64,000 bases of DNA from JADJPL01 sp040382095 (lineage in GTDB: Bacteria > Bacteroidota > Bacteroidia > Chitinophagales > Saprospiraceae), in contig JBEIGB010000001.1 of assembly GCA_040382095.1 (NCBI GenBank), forward strand, positions 62,001 through 126,000. Direction: 5' to 3'. How positions within the stretch are numbered: the stretch's first letter is position 1; the number at the start of each line of letters is the position of its first letter. The translations under genes and the position numbers were made by a program. The notes under the pieces are model-generated. The model was not told where the DNA came from. It did not search any database and saw only the letters and a list, made by a program, of their open reading frames with translations. This document shows, piece after piece, positions 44,405 to 52,772 of this stretch.

Positions 44405-46408
44405 ATGGAAAATAACAATAGAAACGACCAGAATAATGCCGTGCCTCCCCAAGGTGGCCCCAGGTTCAATACTTTCTGGATCTATGGCATCATAGCTCTG
44501 GTCATCCTGGTCGTGCAAATTTTCACGATCATGGGCGCTTCCCAGCAAAAGCTCAGCCAGGAAGCATTAGGCAATATGCTAAAAAACCAGGAAATCGCCA
44601 GGATCGAAGTAATCAATGGCACTAAAGCATTGATTTACCTGAACGAAAAAGGGGTGAAAAAACACCCGGACTCCAAGTCCAACAACCTGAGTACCGAACG
44701 CTTCCATTATTATATGACGATCGGTAAGGAGGAAACGTTCAGCAATTATGTCTTGAAACAGCAGGAACTGGCTAAAATTGACCCGCAAAAGTGGGTTTGG
44801 CCTGAGGGGCAGAACAAGCCTAATATTATTGGTACCCTTCTGAGCTGGATACTTCCTGTGCTACTCTTCGTCGCTATCTGGATTTTTATCATGCGACGGG
44901 TCGGCGGTGGGCCTGGTGGGCCTGGTAGCCAGATATTCAACATCGGCAAATCAAAAGCGACCCTTTTTGACCAGAACAGCAAGGTGAATATCACTTTCGC
45001 AGATGTCGCAGGTTTGGATGAGGCAAAAGAAGAAGTCGTGGAAGTAGTGGATTTTTTGAAGAACCCCAAAAAATATACTGCGCTTGGCGGTAAAATCCCT
45101 AAAGGGGTATTATTGGTAGGCCCTCCGGGTACAGGTAAGACTCTTTTGGCAAAAGCGGTGGCCGGGGAAGCCGGGGTGCCGTTCTTCTCAATTTCCGGAT
45201 CGGATTTCGTGGAAATGTTCGTGGGGGTCGGGGCTTCCCGCGTTCGCGACCTTTTCAAACAGGCTCGTGAAAAAGCTCCTTGTATTGTATTCATTGATGA
45301 AATTGATGCCATCGGTCGTGCCCGGGGACGCAATAATTTCCAGGGAGGCAATGATGAGCGCGAAAATACCCTAAACCAGCTTCTGGTGGAAATGGATGGG
45401 TTCTCTACGGATAAAGGAGTAATCCTGATGGCTGCAACCAACCGCCCGGATATTCTCGATAGTGCCCTGATGCGTCCTGGTCGTTTTGACCGCCAGATCG
45501 GCATAGATCGTCCGGACCTCAAAGGAAGAGAGGCTATTTTCAATGTCCACCTCAAAAACATCAAGAAGTCAGAAAATATATCTCCTTTCGTACTTGCAGA
45601 GATGACACCTGGCTTCGCCGGGGCAGATATCGCCAACGTTTGTAATGAGGCGGCCCTGATCGCCGCCCGTCGCAATAAAGTGGCAGTGGACATGGAGGAT
45701 TTCCATTCAGCGCTCGACCGGGTAATCGGAGGCCTAGAGAAGAAAAATAAACTAATCTCCCCCGATGAAAAAAAGATTATCGCCTACCACGAAGCAGGTC
45801 ATGCGGTGTGCGGATGGTACCTGGAGCATGCCTCCCCCTTGATTAAAGTAACTATCGTGCCCAGAGGTATCGGTACGCTCGGCTATGCGCAATACCTTCC
45901 TAAAGAGGAATATATTACCAGAACGGAACAACTACTCGACCAAATTTGTATGACCTTTGGCGGCAGAGCGGCAGAAAAGACCGTATTCGGGAAAATTTCT
46001 ACCGGCGCCCAGAGCGACCTGGATCAGGTAACGAAAATGGCATATAGCATGATTTCTGTTTTTGGGATGAATGAGGAAGTCGGCCAGGTTTCTTTCTATG
46101 GACTTTCCAATGAATCTTTTCATAAGCCTTTCTCGGACGATACGGCCTCGCTGATTGATGCGGAAGTGCGTAAATTGCTGCAGGTTCAATACGAAAGGGC
46201 CCAACAGCTTCTGCTCGACCGCAGGGAAGAACTCGAAGTCATCGCCCAAACCCTTCTGGACAAAGAAGTCCTTCACAAATCAGATATCGAGCGCCTGATC
46301 GGCCCACGACCGTATTCCGAATCTAAAGCATCCGCAACGGAAGAGGATGGCTATAATATCGAAGATGAGCTGGACCCTGCAAATCAGGATGTGGATAGCA
46401 CTAAATAA
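44405..46408 (+). CDS. ftsH: ATP-dependent zinc metalloprotease FtsH
   Basis: This membrane-anchored AAA+ protease degrades misfolded membrane and short-lived regulatory proteins. The 667-residue product has two membrane helices (about 23-43 and 143-163) around an extracytoplasmic loop. It has Walker A GPPGTGKT (239-246), Walker B CIVFIDEIDAIG, the SRH region ATNRPDILDSALMRPGRFDRQ, and the zinc site HEAGH (462-466). A Q/N-rich cytoplasmic start and an acidic tail (SASATEEDGYNIEDELDP) are normal variations. Confidence 0.97.
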   Translation: MENNNRNDQNNAVPPQGGPRFNTFWIYGIIALVILVVQIFTIMGASQQKLSQEALGNMLKNQEIARIEVINGTKALIYLNEKGVKKHPDSKSNNLSTERFHYYMTIGKEETFSNYVLKQQELAKIDPQKWVWPEGQNKPNIIGTLLSWILPVLLFVAIWIFIMRRVGGGPGGPGSQIFNIGKSKATLFDQNSKVNITFADVAGLDEAKEEVVEVVDFLKNPKKYTALGGKIPKGVLLVGPPGTGKTLLAKAVAGEAGVPFFSISGSDFVEMFVGVGASRVRDLFKQAREKAPCIVFIDEIDAIGRARGRNNFQGGNDERENTLNQLLVEMDGFSTDKGVILMAATNRPDILDSALMRPGRFDRQIGIDRPDLKGREAIFNVHLKNIKKSENISPFVLAEMTPGFAGADIANVCNEAALIAARRNKVAVDMEDFHSALDRVIGGLEKKNKLISPDEKKIIAYHEAGHAVCGWYLEHASPLIKVTIVPRGIGTLGYAQYLPKEEYITRTEQLLDQICMTFGGRAAEKTVFGKISTGAQSDLDQVTKMAYSMISVFGMNEEVGQVSFYGLSNESFHKPFSDDTASLIDAEVRKLLQVQYERAQQLLLDRREELEVIAQTLLDKEVLHKSDIERLIGPRPYSESKASATEEDGYNIEDELDPANQDVDSTK

Positions 46409-46465
46409 GCACTGTGCGGACAGGCTTTTAACAAGACAAGTGTTCGGCTTTCGTTTTATGGATGC

Positions 46466-47377
46466 CTAGCCATTCCCAACCTTTTTCTGAAGCCAGGGGT
46501 ACAGAGAGACGATAAGGACAATGAGGCCAGCACCGATATAAAATTTCGGCCCCACGGATTTGTGCTCTTCCAGAATCGCCCAGGCGAGAAGCATCCCGTA
46601 CACTGGCTCAAGGTTAATCGTCAGGTTGAAAGCAAAGGCGGGAAGGTGCCGAAGAGAACGGATAGCCAATACGTATCCGATAGTAGTACAGAGTAAGGCC
46701 AGCAATGCCATATATCCCCAATCTTCCAGGGTAGAGGGAAAAAAACCGTCATCTAATATATGGAAGGTACGTTCAACCGGCCATAGCAACAGACAAAGGA
46801 AAAGCCAGGAACTACTGAGTTGTAGAAATGTCAGTGCAACAGGGTCGGTATCTTTCGCGATATAAAATTTGTTGAGCGTACCGAATAATGCGGCTAAGAA
46901 GGCAGATGTCAGCGCCAGGGCCATCCCAAAAATAAACCCTTCCTGTATGCTGTTTACGATAAGTACGATACCGGGTATCACCAATAGTCCTAAGCCAAGT
47001 TCAAGTGCTTTGACCCTCCTGCGCATTACGACAGGTTCGATCAATGCGGTGAAAAAAGCAACAGTTGCCATCCCAATCAGCGCAACGGAAGCATTCGCAG
47101 CTTTTATTGCACCATAAAACAACAACCAATGTAAAGCGACCAAAACCCCTACGCCCATTACCCGGATAACAAGCCTTTGGGGAAGCTTTCTAATGGCTGC
47201 CCCGCCTTTCATAAACAGGAGCAGGCTGATGCTGGTAATCAAAACGCGCCACCATACAAGCATGAACGCATTCATCTGTATGAGCTTGCCGAGAATAGCG
47301 GTGAACCCAAACAGAAAAACAGCGATGTGAAGTTCTAAATATGCCCTTTGAACAGGTTGTATGAACAATTTTTGCAT
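46466..47377 (-). CDS. EamA/DMT family transporter
   Basis: This 303-residue protein has about ten hydrophobic helices arranged as two EamA repeats (about 15-140 and 150-290). The end of the second repeat has the typical NLEPVYGMLLAWAILEEHKS. Members export amino acids or metabolites, or take up small compounds; the substrate cannot be predicted. It is single and convergent to ftsH, with 57 bases between the stop codons. Confidence 0.87.
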   Translation of the reverse strand: MQKLFIQPVQRAYLELHIAVFLFGFTAILGKLIQMNAFMLVWWRVLITSISLLLFMKGGAAIRKLPQRLVIRVMGVGVLVALHWLLFYGAIKAANASVALIGMATVAFFTALIEPVVMRRRVKALELGLGLLVIPGIVLIVNSIQEGFIFGMALALTSAFLAALFGTLNKFYIAKDTDPVALTFLQLSSSWLFLCLLLWPVERTFHILDDGFFPSTLEDWGYMALLALLCTTIGYVLAIRSLRHLPAFAFNLTINLEPVYGMLLAWAILEEHKSVGPKFYIGAGLIVLIVSLYPWLQKKVGNG

Positions 47378-47552
47378 CTCGTTATTTTGATATACATACG
47401 CGCAGACAAATAGCGTTTAAATGATGATACCCGCATTGGTGTGATAGAATCACCGCAGGCTAAAAAGATTCTTTTTTGCCGAACACTATGCTGAACCTGT
47501 CGCAATACCCTGGCTGTATAAATATTCCAAAACATTCATAAAAACAATACGC

Positions 47553-48020
47553 ATGCTACAAGTAGGTGACAAAGCTCCGGAATTCACACTGTTTTCCGAA
47601 GCAAAAAAAGAAGTTTCCCTTAGTGATTATCAGGGTAAAAACGTTGTCTTGCTATTTTTTCCAATGGCATTTACAAGTGTCTGTACGGCGGAGCTTTGCA
47701 GTGCCAGGGACAATATCGCTGTTTATAATGGATTGAATGCCGAGATACTTGCTATTTCTGTGAATTCAATCTTTACCCTTGCTAAATTTAAGGAAGATCA
47801 ACACCTGAATTTCACATTGCTGGCTGATTTCAACAAAGAGGTTTCTAAGGCTTATGGTGCGTTATACGAAAATTTTGTCTTTGACATGAAGGGGGTATCC
47901 AAGCGTTCGGCTTTCGTTATTGATGCCCAGGGGGTGATTCGCTATGCAGAAGTGTTGGAAAGTGCTGGTGATCTGCCAAATTTCGAAGAAGTTAAAAATA
48001 CGCTGAATAGCTTACAGTAA
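47553..48020 (+). CDS. Peroxiredoxin (AhpE/Bcp-like)
   Basis: This 155-residue thioredoxin-fold peroxidase has the peroxidatic Cys44 in MAFTSVCTAELCSARD and a second cysteine, Cys49, five residues later. FKEDQHLNFTLLADF and GVSKRSAFVIDAQGVI place it in the AhpE-like group, different from the PrxQ at 6.4 kb. Whether Cys49 is resolving is unknown. It is followed after five bases by clpS and probably shares its transcript, so peroxide defence and protein turnover are linked. Confidence 0.88.
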   Translation: MLQVGDKAPEFTLFSEAKKEVSLSDYQGKNVVLLFFPMAFTSVCTAELCSARDNIAVYNGLNAEILAISVNSIFTLAKFKEDQHLNFTLLADFNKEVSKAYGALYENFVFDMKGVSKRSAFVIDAQGVIRYAEVLESAGDLPNFEEVKNTLNSLQ

Positions 48021-48025
48021 GATTT

Positions 48026-48340
48026 ATGGACCACTATTTGAAAGCATCGCATCCCGAGGAAGATCTGGACGAAGTACTGGTGGCAGAAGATATCGAGGAC
48101 TCAGACATTGGGCACCAGGCCCGGCTGGTAGTCTATAACGATGATTTCAATACTTTCGAATGGGTTATCCAGTGTTTCATAGAAGTGCTTGGCCACACTT
48201 CTGAGCAGGCGGAGCAGCTTTCCATGATTATTCATTTCAAGGGGAAGGCTACTGTAAAAACAGCTCCCCGCAGCGTGCTAATCCCCAAAAAAGAGGCTTT
48301 AGTGGAACGGCGGCTATCTGCGGTAATCGAAGAAGATTAA
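48026..48340 (+). CDS. clpS: ATP-dependent Clp protease adaptor ClpS
   Basis: This 104-residue adaptor delivers N-degron substrates to the Clp chaperone. An acidic N-terminal extension is followed by the conserved LVVYNDDFNTFEWVI, with the NDD loop that binds the N-terminal residue, then HTSEQAEQLSMIIHFKGKATVKTAP and a C-terminal LSAVIEE. It fits with aat (3854-4549), which creates N-degrons. It is in an operon with the peroxiredoxin. Confidence 0.93.
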   Translation: MDHYLKASHPEEDLDEVLVAEDIEDSDIGHQARLVVYNDDFNTFEWVIQCFIEVLGHTSEQAEQLSMIIHFKGKATVKTAPRSVLIPKKEALVERRLSAVIEED

Positions 48341-48353
48341 AAAAGCGCAGGGG

Positions 48354-49268
48354 TCAGACTTCGAAATGTACCAGTGCTACGAATTTTTGTACCCGGTCGG
48401 AAATATCCTGGGGGCTTAGGTTTAGCAGACGTTCCGTTCCAAACTTTTCTACGCAGAAAGAAGCCATGGCGGAGCCAAAAATGACGGCGCGTTTCAGGTT
48501 TTCAAAGCTGGTATCGCCGGTTTTGGTAAGATATCCCATGAAGCCACCTGCAAAAGTATCACCGGCACCTGTGGGGTCAAATACTTCTGCAAGCGGTAGG
48601 GCAGGGGCGAAAAAGACGTTGTCGCCCTCAAAGAGAAATGCGCCATGCTCTCCTTTTTTAACAACGATGGAGCGCGGCCCCATTTCATGTATGATCCCTG
48701 CTGCTTTGATAAGGGAATGTTGGCCGGATAATTGTCTTGCTTCTTCATCGTTGATGATGAGCATATCCACCTGCCTGAGCACAGCACGGAGTCCGTCCAT
48801 AGCGGTATCCATCCAAAAATTCATCGTGTCGAGCGCGATCAGCTTTGGACGGCGCTCCATTTGCTCGATCACCTGCATTTGAACGATTGGGGTGAGGTTG
48901 CCGAGCATGACGAAGTCGGCTTGTCTATACTTATCCGGAAGGGTAGGGTTGAAATTGGCCAGTACGTTGAGTTGAGTATCCAGGGTGTCCCGGGTATTCA
49001 GGTCGTTGTGATAACGTCCTGCCCAAAAAAAGGACTTTTCCCCCTGTTTGATTTGTAAACCGGCCATATCAATACCGCGTTTGCGCATTCCCTCAAGAAA
49101 ATCATCCGGAAAATCATCCCCAATGATAGATACCAATCGAATATCCTCTGTAAAATAGGATGCTGCCAGGGAAATATAGGTCGCTGCACCGCCGACAACC
49201 CGTTCCTTTTTACCCCATGGAGTTTCGATGTTGTCAAATGCGACTGTTCCAACAGTAAGCAAGCTCAT
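48354..49268 (-). CDS. PfkB-family carbohydrate/nucleoside kinase
   Basis: This 304-residue enzyme has the ribokinase fold, with the two PfkB regions VVGGAATYISLAASYF (25-40) and DPTGAGDTFAGGF (231-243). Asp237 acts as the base. The substrate is not clear; similar Bacteroidota proteins are annotated as sugar, adenosine or inosine kinases. The start MSLLTVGTVAFDNIETPWG is characteristic of the phylum's group. It converges with clpS with 13 bases between the stops. Confidence 0.88.
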   Translation of the reverse strand: MSLLTVGTVAFDNIETPWGKKERVVGGAATYISLAASYFTEDIRLVSIIGDDFPDDFLEGMRKRGIDMAGLQIKQGEKSFFWAGRYHNDLNTRDTLDTQLNVLANFNPTLPDKYRQADFVMLGNLTPIVQMQVIEQMERRPKLIALDTMNFWMDTAMDGLRAVLRQVDMLIINDEEARQLSGQHSLIKAAGIIHEMGPRSIVVKKGEHGAFLFEGDNVFFAPALPLAEVFDPTGAGDTFAGGFMGYLTKTGDTSFENLKRAVIFGSAMASFCVEKFGTERLLNLSPQDISDRVQKFVALVHFEV

Positions 49269-49385
49269 ATCTTTAGATTTATGGGCATCCGCCCGGTTTA
49301 AAGCACGTTGGGGGCTTTACGGTCAAAGCAGGGGTACGCACTTTTGGCATAGCCATCAAATTATTGTAAAAATTTGAATGCAAAT

Positions 49386-49417
49386 ATTGCATCTTATTCT
49401 TAAGAAGCATAACTTTG
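49386..49417 (+). promoter_or_regulatory. Bacteroidota-type promoter of tRNA-Asn
   Basis: ATTG (49386-49389), 20 bases, then TAACTTTG (49410-49417) follow the -33 TTG and -7 TAnnTTTG consensus of the phylum's main sigma factor. The tRNA begins 41 bases downstream of the -7 element. Confidence 0.6.
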
Positions 49418-49458
49418 CACTCGCCTTTTAAAAGGAGCCAGAAAGAATATTTCTATCT

Positions 49459-49532
49459 GCCTCAGTAGCTCAGTCGGTTAGAGCGGCGGACTGTTAATCC
49501 GTAGGTCGTAGGTTCGAGCCCTACCTGAGGCG
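49459..49532 (+). tRNA. tRNA-Asn (GTT)
   Basis: The 74-nt cloverleaf has acceptor arms GCCTCAG and CTGAGGC and a D arm containing AGCTCAGTCGGTTAGAGC. The anticodon stem-loop has loop CTGTTAA with anticodon GTT (49493-49495), and the T arm is GTAGGTTCGAGCCCTAC. The discriminator is G (49532). CCA is not encoded. It is followed directly by a strong terminator. Confidence 0.97.
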
Positions 49533-49533
49533 C

Positions 49534-49571
49534 AAAAGCGTCCATGATTAATTTCATGGGCGCTTTTTTTT
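49534..49571 (+). terminator. Intrinsic terminator after tRNA-Asn
   Basis: A 14-bp stem (49534-49547 with 49554-49567, one G-T pair) with a TTAATT loop is followed by a run of T ending at 49571. It ends the tRNA-Asn transcript and, from the other strand, may also serve rlmN. Confidence 0.85.
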
Positions 49572-49592
49572 AAGGGCACAGAAAATGTTGGT

Positions 49593-50642
49593 TTAAGCGT
49601 CTTTATTTGCCAGCTGGCCGCAGGCGGCATCAATATCTTTTCCCCGGCTTCTGCGGACGGTGACCATGATGTCCTGCCTGCGCAGGAACTGTGCGAATGC
49701 ATCAATGCGGTCTTCTTCAGATTTGGAGAACGGGGCATTATCAATTGGGTTATATTCGATGATATTGACCCGGACAGGGAATCGGCGGCATAGTTTTGCG
49801 AGGTTTATGGCATCTTCGCGGGCATCGTTGAAATGCTGGAAGGCGATATATTCAAAGCTGATGCGGTTTTTAGTAACCTTGTAGTAATATTCGAGTGCTT
49901 CTGTCAGGGTTTCGAGATTATTCTGCTCATTTATAGGCATAATTTCATTTCGTTTGAGGTCGTCTGCTGCGTGTAGGGAGAGTGCGAGATTGGTTTTTGT
50001 GCCGTCATCCGCGAGTTTTCGGATCATTTTGGCGATACCTGCGGTGCTGATGGTCACTCTGCGGGGCGAAATATGAAGCCCCTGCGGGGAGCAGATTTTC
50101 TGAATAGACTCCATGACATTGGCATAGTTGAGGAGTGGTTCGCCCATACCCATGTAAACGATGTTTGTAAGGGGATGCCCAAAAACTTCCATGGATTGCC
50201 GGTTGACGAGGAGAACCTGGTCAAAAATTTCAGCGGGATCCAGGTTTCGGACGCGCTTCATCTTGCCGGTTGCGCAGAAAGAGCAGGTAAGGCTGCAACC
50301 CACCTGAGAGGAGACACATACGGTGAAGCGGTTTTCTTCCGGCACGGGAATGAGGACGGATTCGATCAGGTATCCGTCATGGAGCCGGAAACGCGTTTTT
50401 ATCGTACCGTCGAGGCTTCGCTGAACCTTATCTTCGGCAATCGCATATATGGCGAAGCGCTCTTCAAGGGTAGAGCGAAGGCTTTTGGGCAGGTTGCTCA
50501 TATCGTCGAAAGAGAAAGCACCTTTCTGCCATAGCCATTCATGGACTTGCCGGCCCCGGTATGCGGGTTGTCCCAGGGCATGTAAAGCCTCTTGGAGTGC
50601 TTCGAGGGAAAATTTTCGTATGTCGTTTTTTTCGTTGGCCAT
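49593..50642 (-). CDS. rlmN: Dual-specificity RNA methyltransferase RlmN
   Basis: This radical SAM enzyme methylates C2 of A2503 in 23S rRNA and A37 in some tRNAs. The 349-residue product has the 4Fe-4S motif C116xxxC120xxC123 in GCSLTCSFCATG, and the C-terminal methyl-carrying cysteine C341 in IDAACGQL. NIVYMGMGEPLLNY and RVTISTAGI are further signatures. It is a separate transcript between the tRNA terminator and the peptidase gene. Confidence 0.96.
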   Translation of the reverse strand: MANEKNDIRKFSLEALQEALHALGQPAYRGRQVHEWLWQKGAFSFDDMSNLPKSLRSTLEERFAIYAIAEDKVQRSLDGTIKTRFRLHDGYLIESVLIPVPEENRFTVCVSSQVGCSLTCSFCATGKMKRVRNLDPAEIFDQVLLVNRQSMEVFGHPLTNIVYMGMGEPLLNYANVMESIQKICSPQGLHISPRRVTISTAGIAKMIRKLADDGTKTNLALSLHAADDLKRNEIMPINEQNNLETLTEALEYYYKVTKNRISFEYIAFQHFNDAREDAINLAKLCRRFPVRVNIIEYNPIDNAPFSKSEEDRIDAFAQFLRRQDIMVTVRRSRGKDIDAACGQLANKDA

Positions 50643-50681
50643 AAGAAGTAAACTGCACCAGAATTAGTTAAATGAACTGGC

Positions 50682-52466
50682 CTAAACCCGCCGACATTTT
50701 TCTGCCAGCCACTGCTTTTCGGTTTCGTTAAGACCAGGTGCTAATCCTTCAAACACCTTATCGTGATAATCGTTTAACCAGACTACTTCCTCGGCAGAGA
50801 GGGCACTTACCTCGATGAGCTGCAAATCAAAGGGAAAGAGGGAAACGGTATCTAAGGCAAGGAAGTTTTCATGATGCGCCGATGGCTGGCAGAGTAAAAG
50901 GTTTTCGATGCGGATACCGTAGTGGCCCGGGAGGTAGTACCCGGGTTCATTCGATGTGAGCATTCCGGGGGCTAAAGGGGTCGTACCCCTTGAGGTGACG
51001 GTACTGCCTGCGAACCCCTGTGGCCCTTCGTGAACCCCGAGGAAGAACCCGACGCCGTGTCCGGTTCCATGCCCAAAATTGAGTCCGTTTCGCCATAAAG
51101 GCGCACGTGCAAGTGCATCCAGTTGTATGCCGACGGTACCTTTCGGGAAATGTGCTGATGCGAGCGCAATGTGGCCTTTCAATACTTGGGTGTAGTGAAA
51201 CTTTTGTGCAGCCGATGGGGTTCCCAGGGCAATCGTACGGGTGATATCCGTGGTACCGTTGAGGTATTGCCCACCGCTATCCAGGAGCAGGATGCCAGTC
51301 TTATAGAGTGTGGCGGCAGTGCGGGGCTGCGGGCGATAGTGGATAATTGCCCCGTTGGCATTATAGCCGACTATGGCCGGGAAGCTCTCCCCTTTATATT
51401 CCGGATACAGGGCGCGGAATGTTTTGAGTTGTTCGGCCACCTGATATTCATTGACATGGTTGCCCTGCGATAATTGTTCCTCCAGCCAGATAAACAGTTT
51501 GGCAAGTGCGACGCCGTCATTTCGCATCGCATGTCGGATATGAAAGGTTTCCGTAGGGTTTTTTATGGCTTTTTGTTCCCGGATCGGATTATTCCCATAA
51601 ATGACTTGAGTATGCTGGATACAGTCGTGTAGCAGGCTGTTGGTTGATTCGGGGTCGGTGAGGACGACGGAGGATCCGGGCAGGCTGCGGAGCGCTGTTT
51701 CGATTTCGCGATAAGGTCTGATCCGAAGTCCCTCTTTTTCCAGTTGCCTTCGGAGCTGTTCAGATAGCTTTGTGGCTGGGGTAAAGAGGGTCGTTGTATT
51801 GGGGCCGATAAGCAGATAAGCGATAAAGAGGGGGTTGCATTCGATATCGCTCCCGCGCAGGTTCAGCGCCCAGGCAATATCATCGAGGGCACAGGAGAGG
51901 AGCCAGGCAGCTTGCTGTTTCTGTACGGCGGCCCGCACCTGTTCAATTTTTTCTTTTCGTGTAATACCGGCATAAAGGGTGTCGTGTTCAAAGATTTGGT
52001 GTTCGGGTAAAGGTGGGCGGTCTTTCCATATCAGGTCAATGAGGTCGGTATGGATATCCAGGGAAATACCTGCTGCGTTGAAATGTTTTTCGATGAACTG
52101 GACCTGACGGATGGAGAACAGGCGGCCGTCGAGTGCGAGCACGGCACCTTTTGGCAGGTGGTCTTTCAGCCAGGCGATGTGTTCGGGCGAATGAGGGATT
52201 TGCTGTTTCTTCAATAGGATACCGGATCCTTCGAGTTCTTGTTCCGCCTGTAAAAAATAGCGCTCGTCTGTCCAAAGGCCGGCAAAGGATTGGGTTACAA
52301 CGAGTATTCCGGCTGATCCCGTAAAGCCGCTCAGCCATTCCCGGCTTTTCCAGTGATTGGGGAGATATTCGCTTTGGTGTGGATCAGCAGAGGGGATCAG
52401 GTATGCGTCAATATTTCGCTGGCGCATCAGACTTCTCAGAGAACTTAGGTTTTCGGCAGGATTCAT
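50682..52466 (-). CDS. pepP: Xaa-Pro aminopeptidase (M24B)
   Basis: This 594-residue three-domain enzyme removes N-terminal residues before proline. Two creatinase-like N domains (about 1-310) precede the pita-bread domain. Metal ligands are visible: Asp in LLLDSGGQYLNGTTDITR, His in HGTGHGVGFFLGVHEGPQG, Glu in TSNEPGYY and Glu in IRIENLLL. The length matches the eukaryotic APP1-type group and not the shorter E. coli PepP. It is a single gene, divergent from rpoN. Confidence 0.92.
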   Translation of the reverse strand: MNPAENLSSLRSLMRQRNIDAYLIPSADPHQSEYLPNHWKSREWLSGFTGSAGILVVTQSFAGLWTDERYFLQAEQELEGSGILLKKQQIPHSPEHIAWLKDHLPKGAVLALDGRLFSIRQVQFIEKHFNAAGISLDIHTDLIDLIWKDRPPLPEHQIFEHDTLYAGITRKEKIEQVRAAVQKQQAAWLLSCALDDIAWALNLRGSDIECNPLFIAYLLIGPNTTTLFTPATKLSEQLRRQLEKEGLRIRPYREIETALRSLPGSSVVLTDPESTNSLLHDCIQHTQVIYGNNPIREQKAIKNPTETFHIRHAMRNDGVALAKLFIWLEEQLSQGNHVNEYQVAEQLKTFRALYPEYKGESFPAIVGYNANGAIIHYRPQPRTAATLYKTGILLLDSGGQYLNGTTDITRTIALGTPSAAQKFHYTQVLKGHIALASAHFPKGTVGIQLDALARAPLWRNGLNFGHGTGHGVGFFLGVHEGPQGFAGSTVTSRGTTPLAPGMLTSNEPGYYLPGHYGIRIENLLLCQPSAHHENFLALDTVSLFPFDLQLIEVSALSAEEVVWLNDYHDKVFEGLAPGLNETEKQWLAEKCRRV

Positions 52467-52772
52467 TATGCAGGATAATTTTTGAAAAGCCGCAATAATC
52501 TTGTTGGGTAAAATACCCTTCGAACATACATTTATTTATGGAAATAAACTGGGATAGGGGGTTATTATTTTGGCGGTGAAAAACCAACCGCCGGCTTAAA
52601 TCATTTTGGAATGATTTTTGTTGTAAAATTTGGCCATTAATAAAAAACCCATTACATTGTTTTTTTATTAATATGAAATGATGTGGGCGTTAAATGGGTT
52701 ATCGGGTTGCAGCTATTATTGCTGTAGCAAAAAGCCCAGGTAGCCACGAAAACGAAAAAAGTAATCTGAGGT
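52467..52772. other. Intergenic region between pepP and rpoN
   Basis: This gap separates two divergent genes. It holds a small hairpin GGCGGT/ACCGCC (52572-52592), and a second one AAATCATT-TTGG-AATGATTT (52598-52617) followed by a T run, which looks like a weak intrinsic terminator on +. The region after 52620 is A/T-rich and probably holds the rpoN promoter. No gene was seen. Confidence 0.4.

Noticed and set aside
44746..45693. 315-codon open frame on - opposite ftsH
   Set aside because: It is a Ser/Thr/Pro-rich mirror frame of the conserved FtsH ATPase domain.
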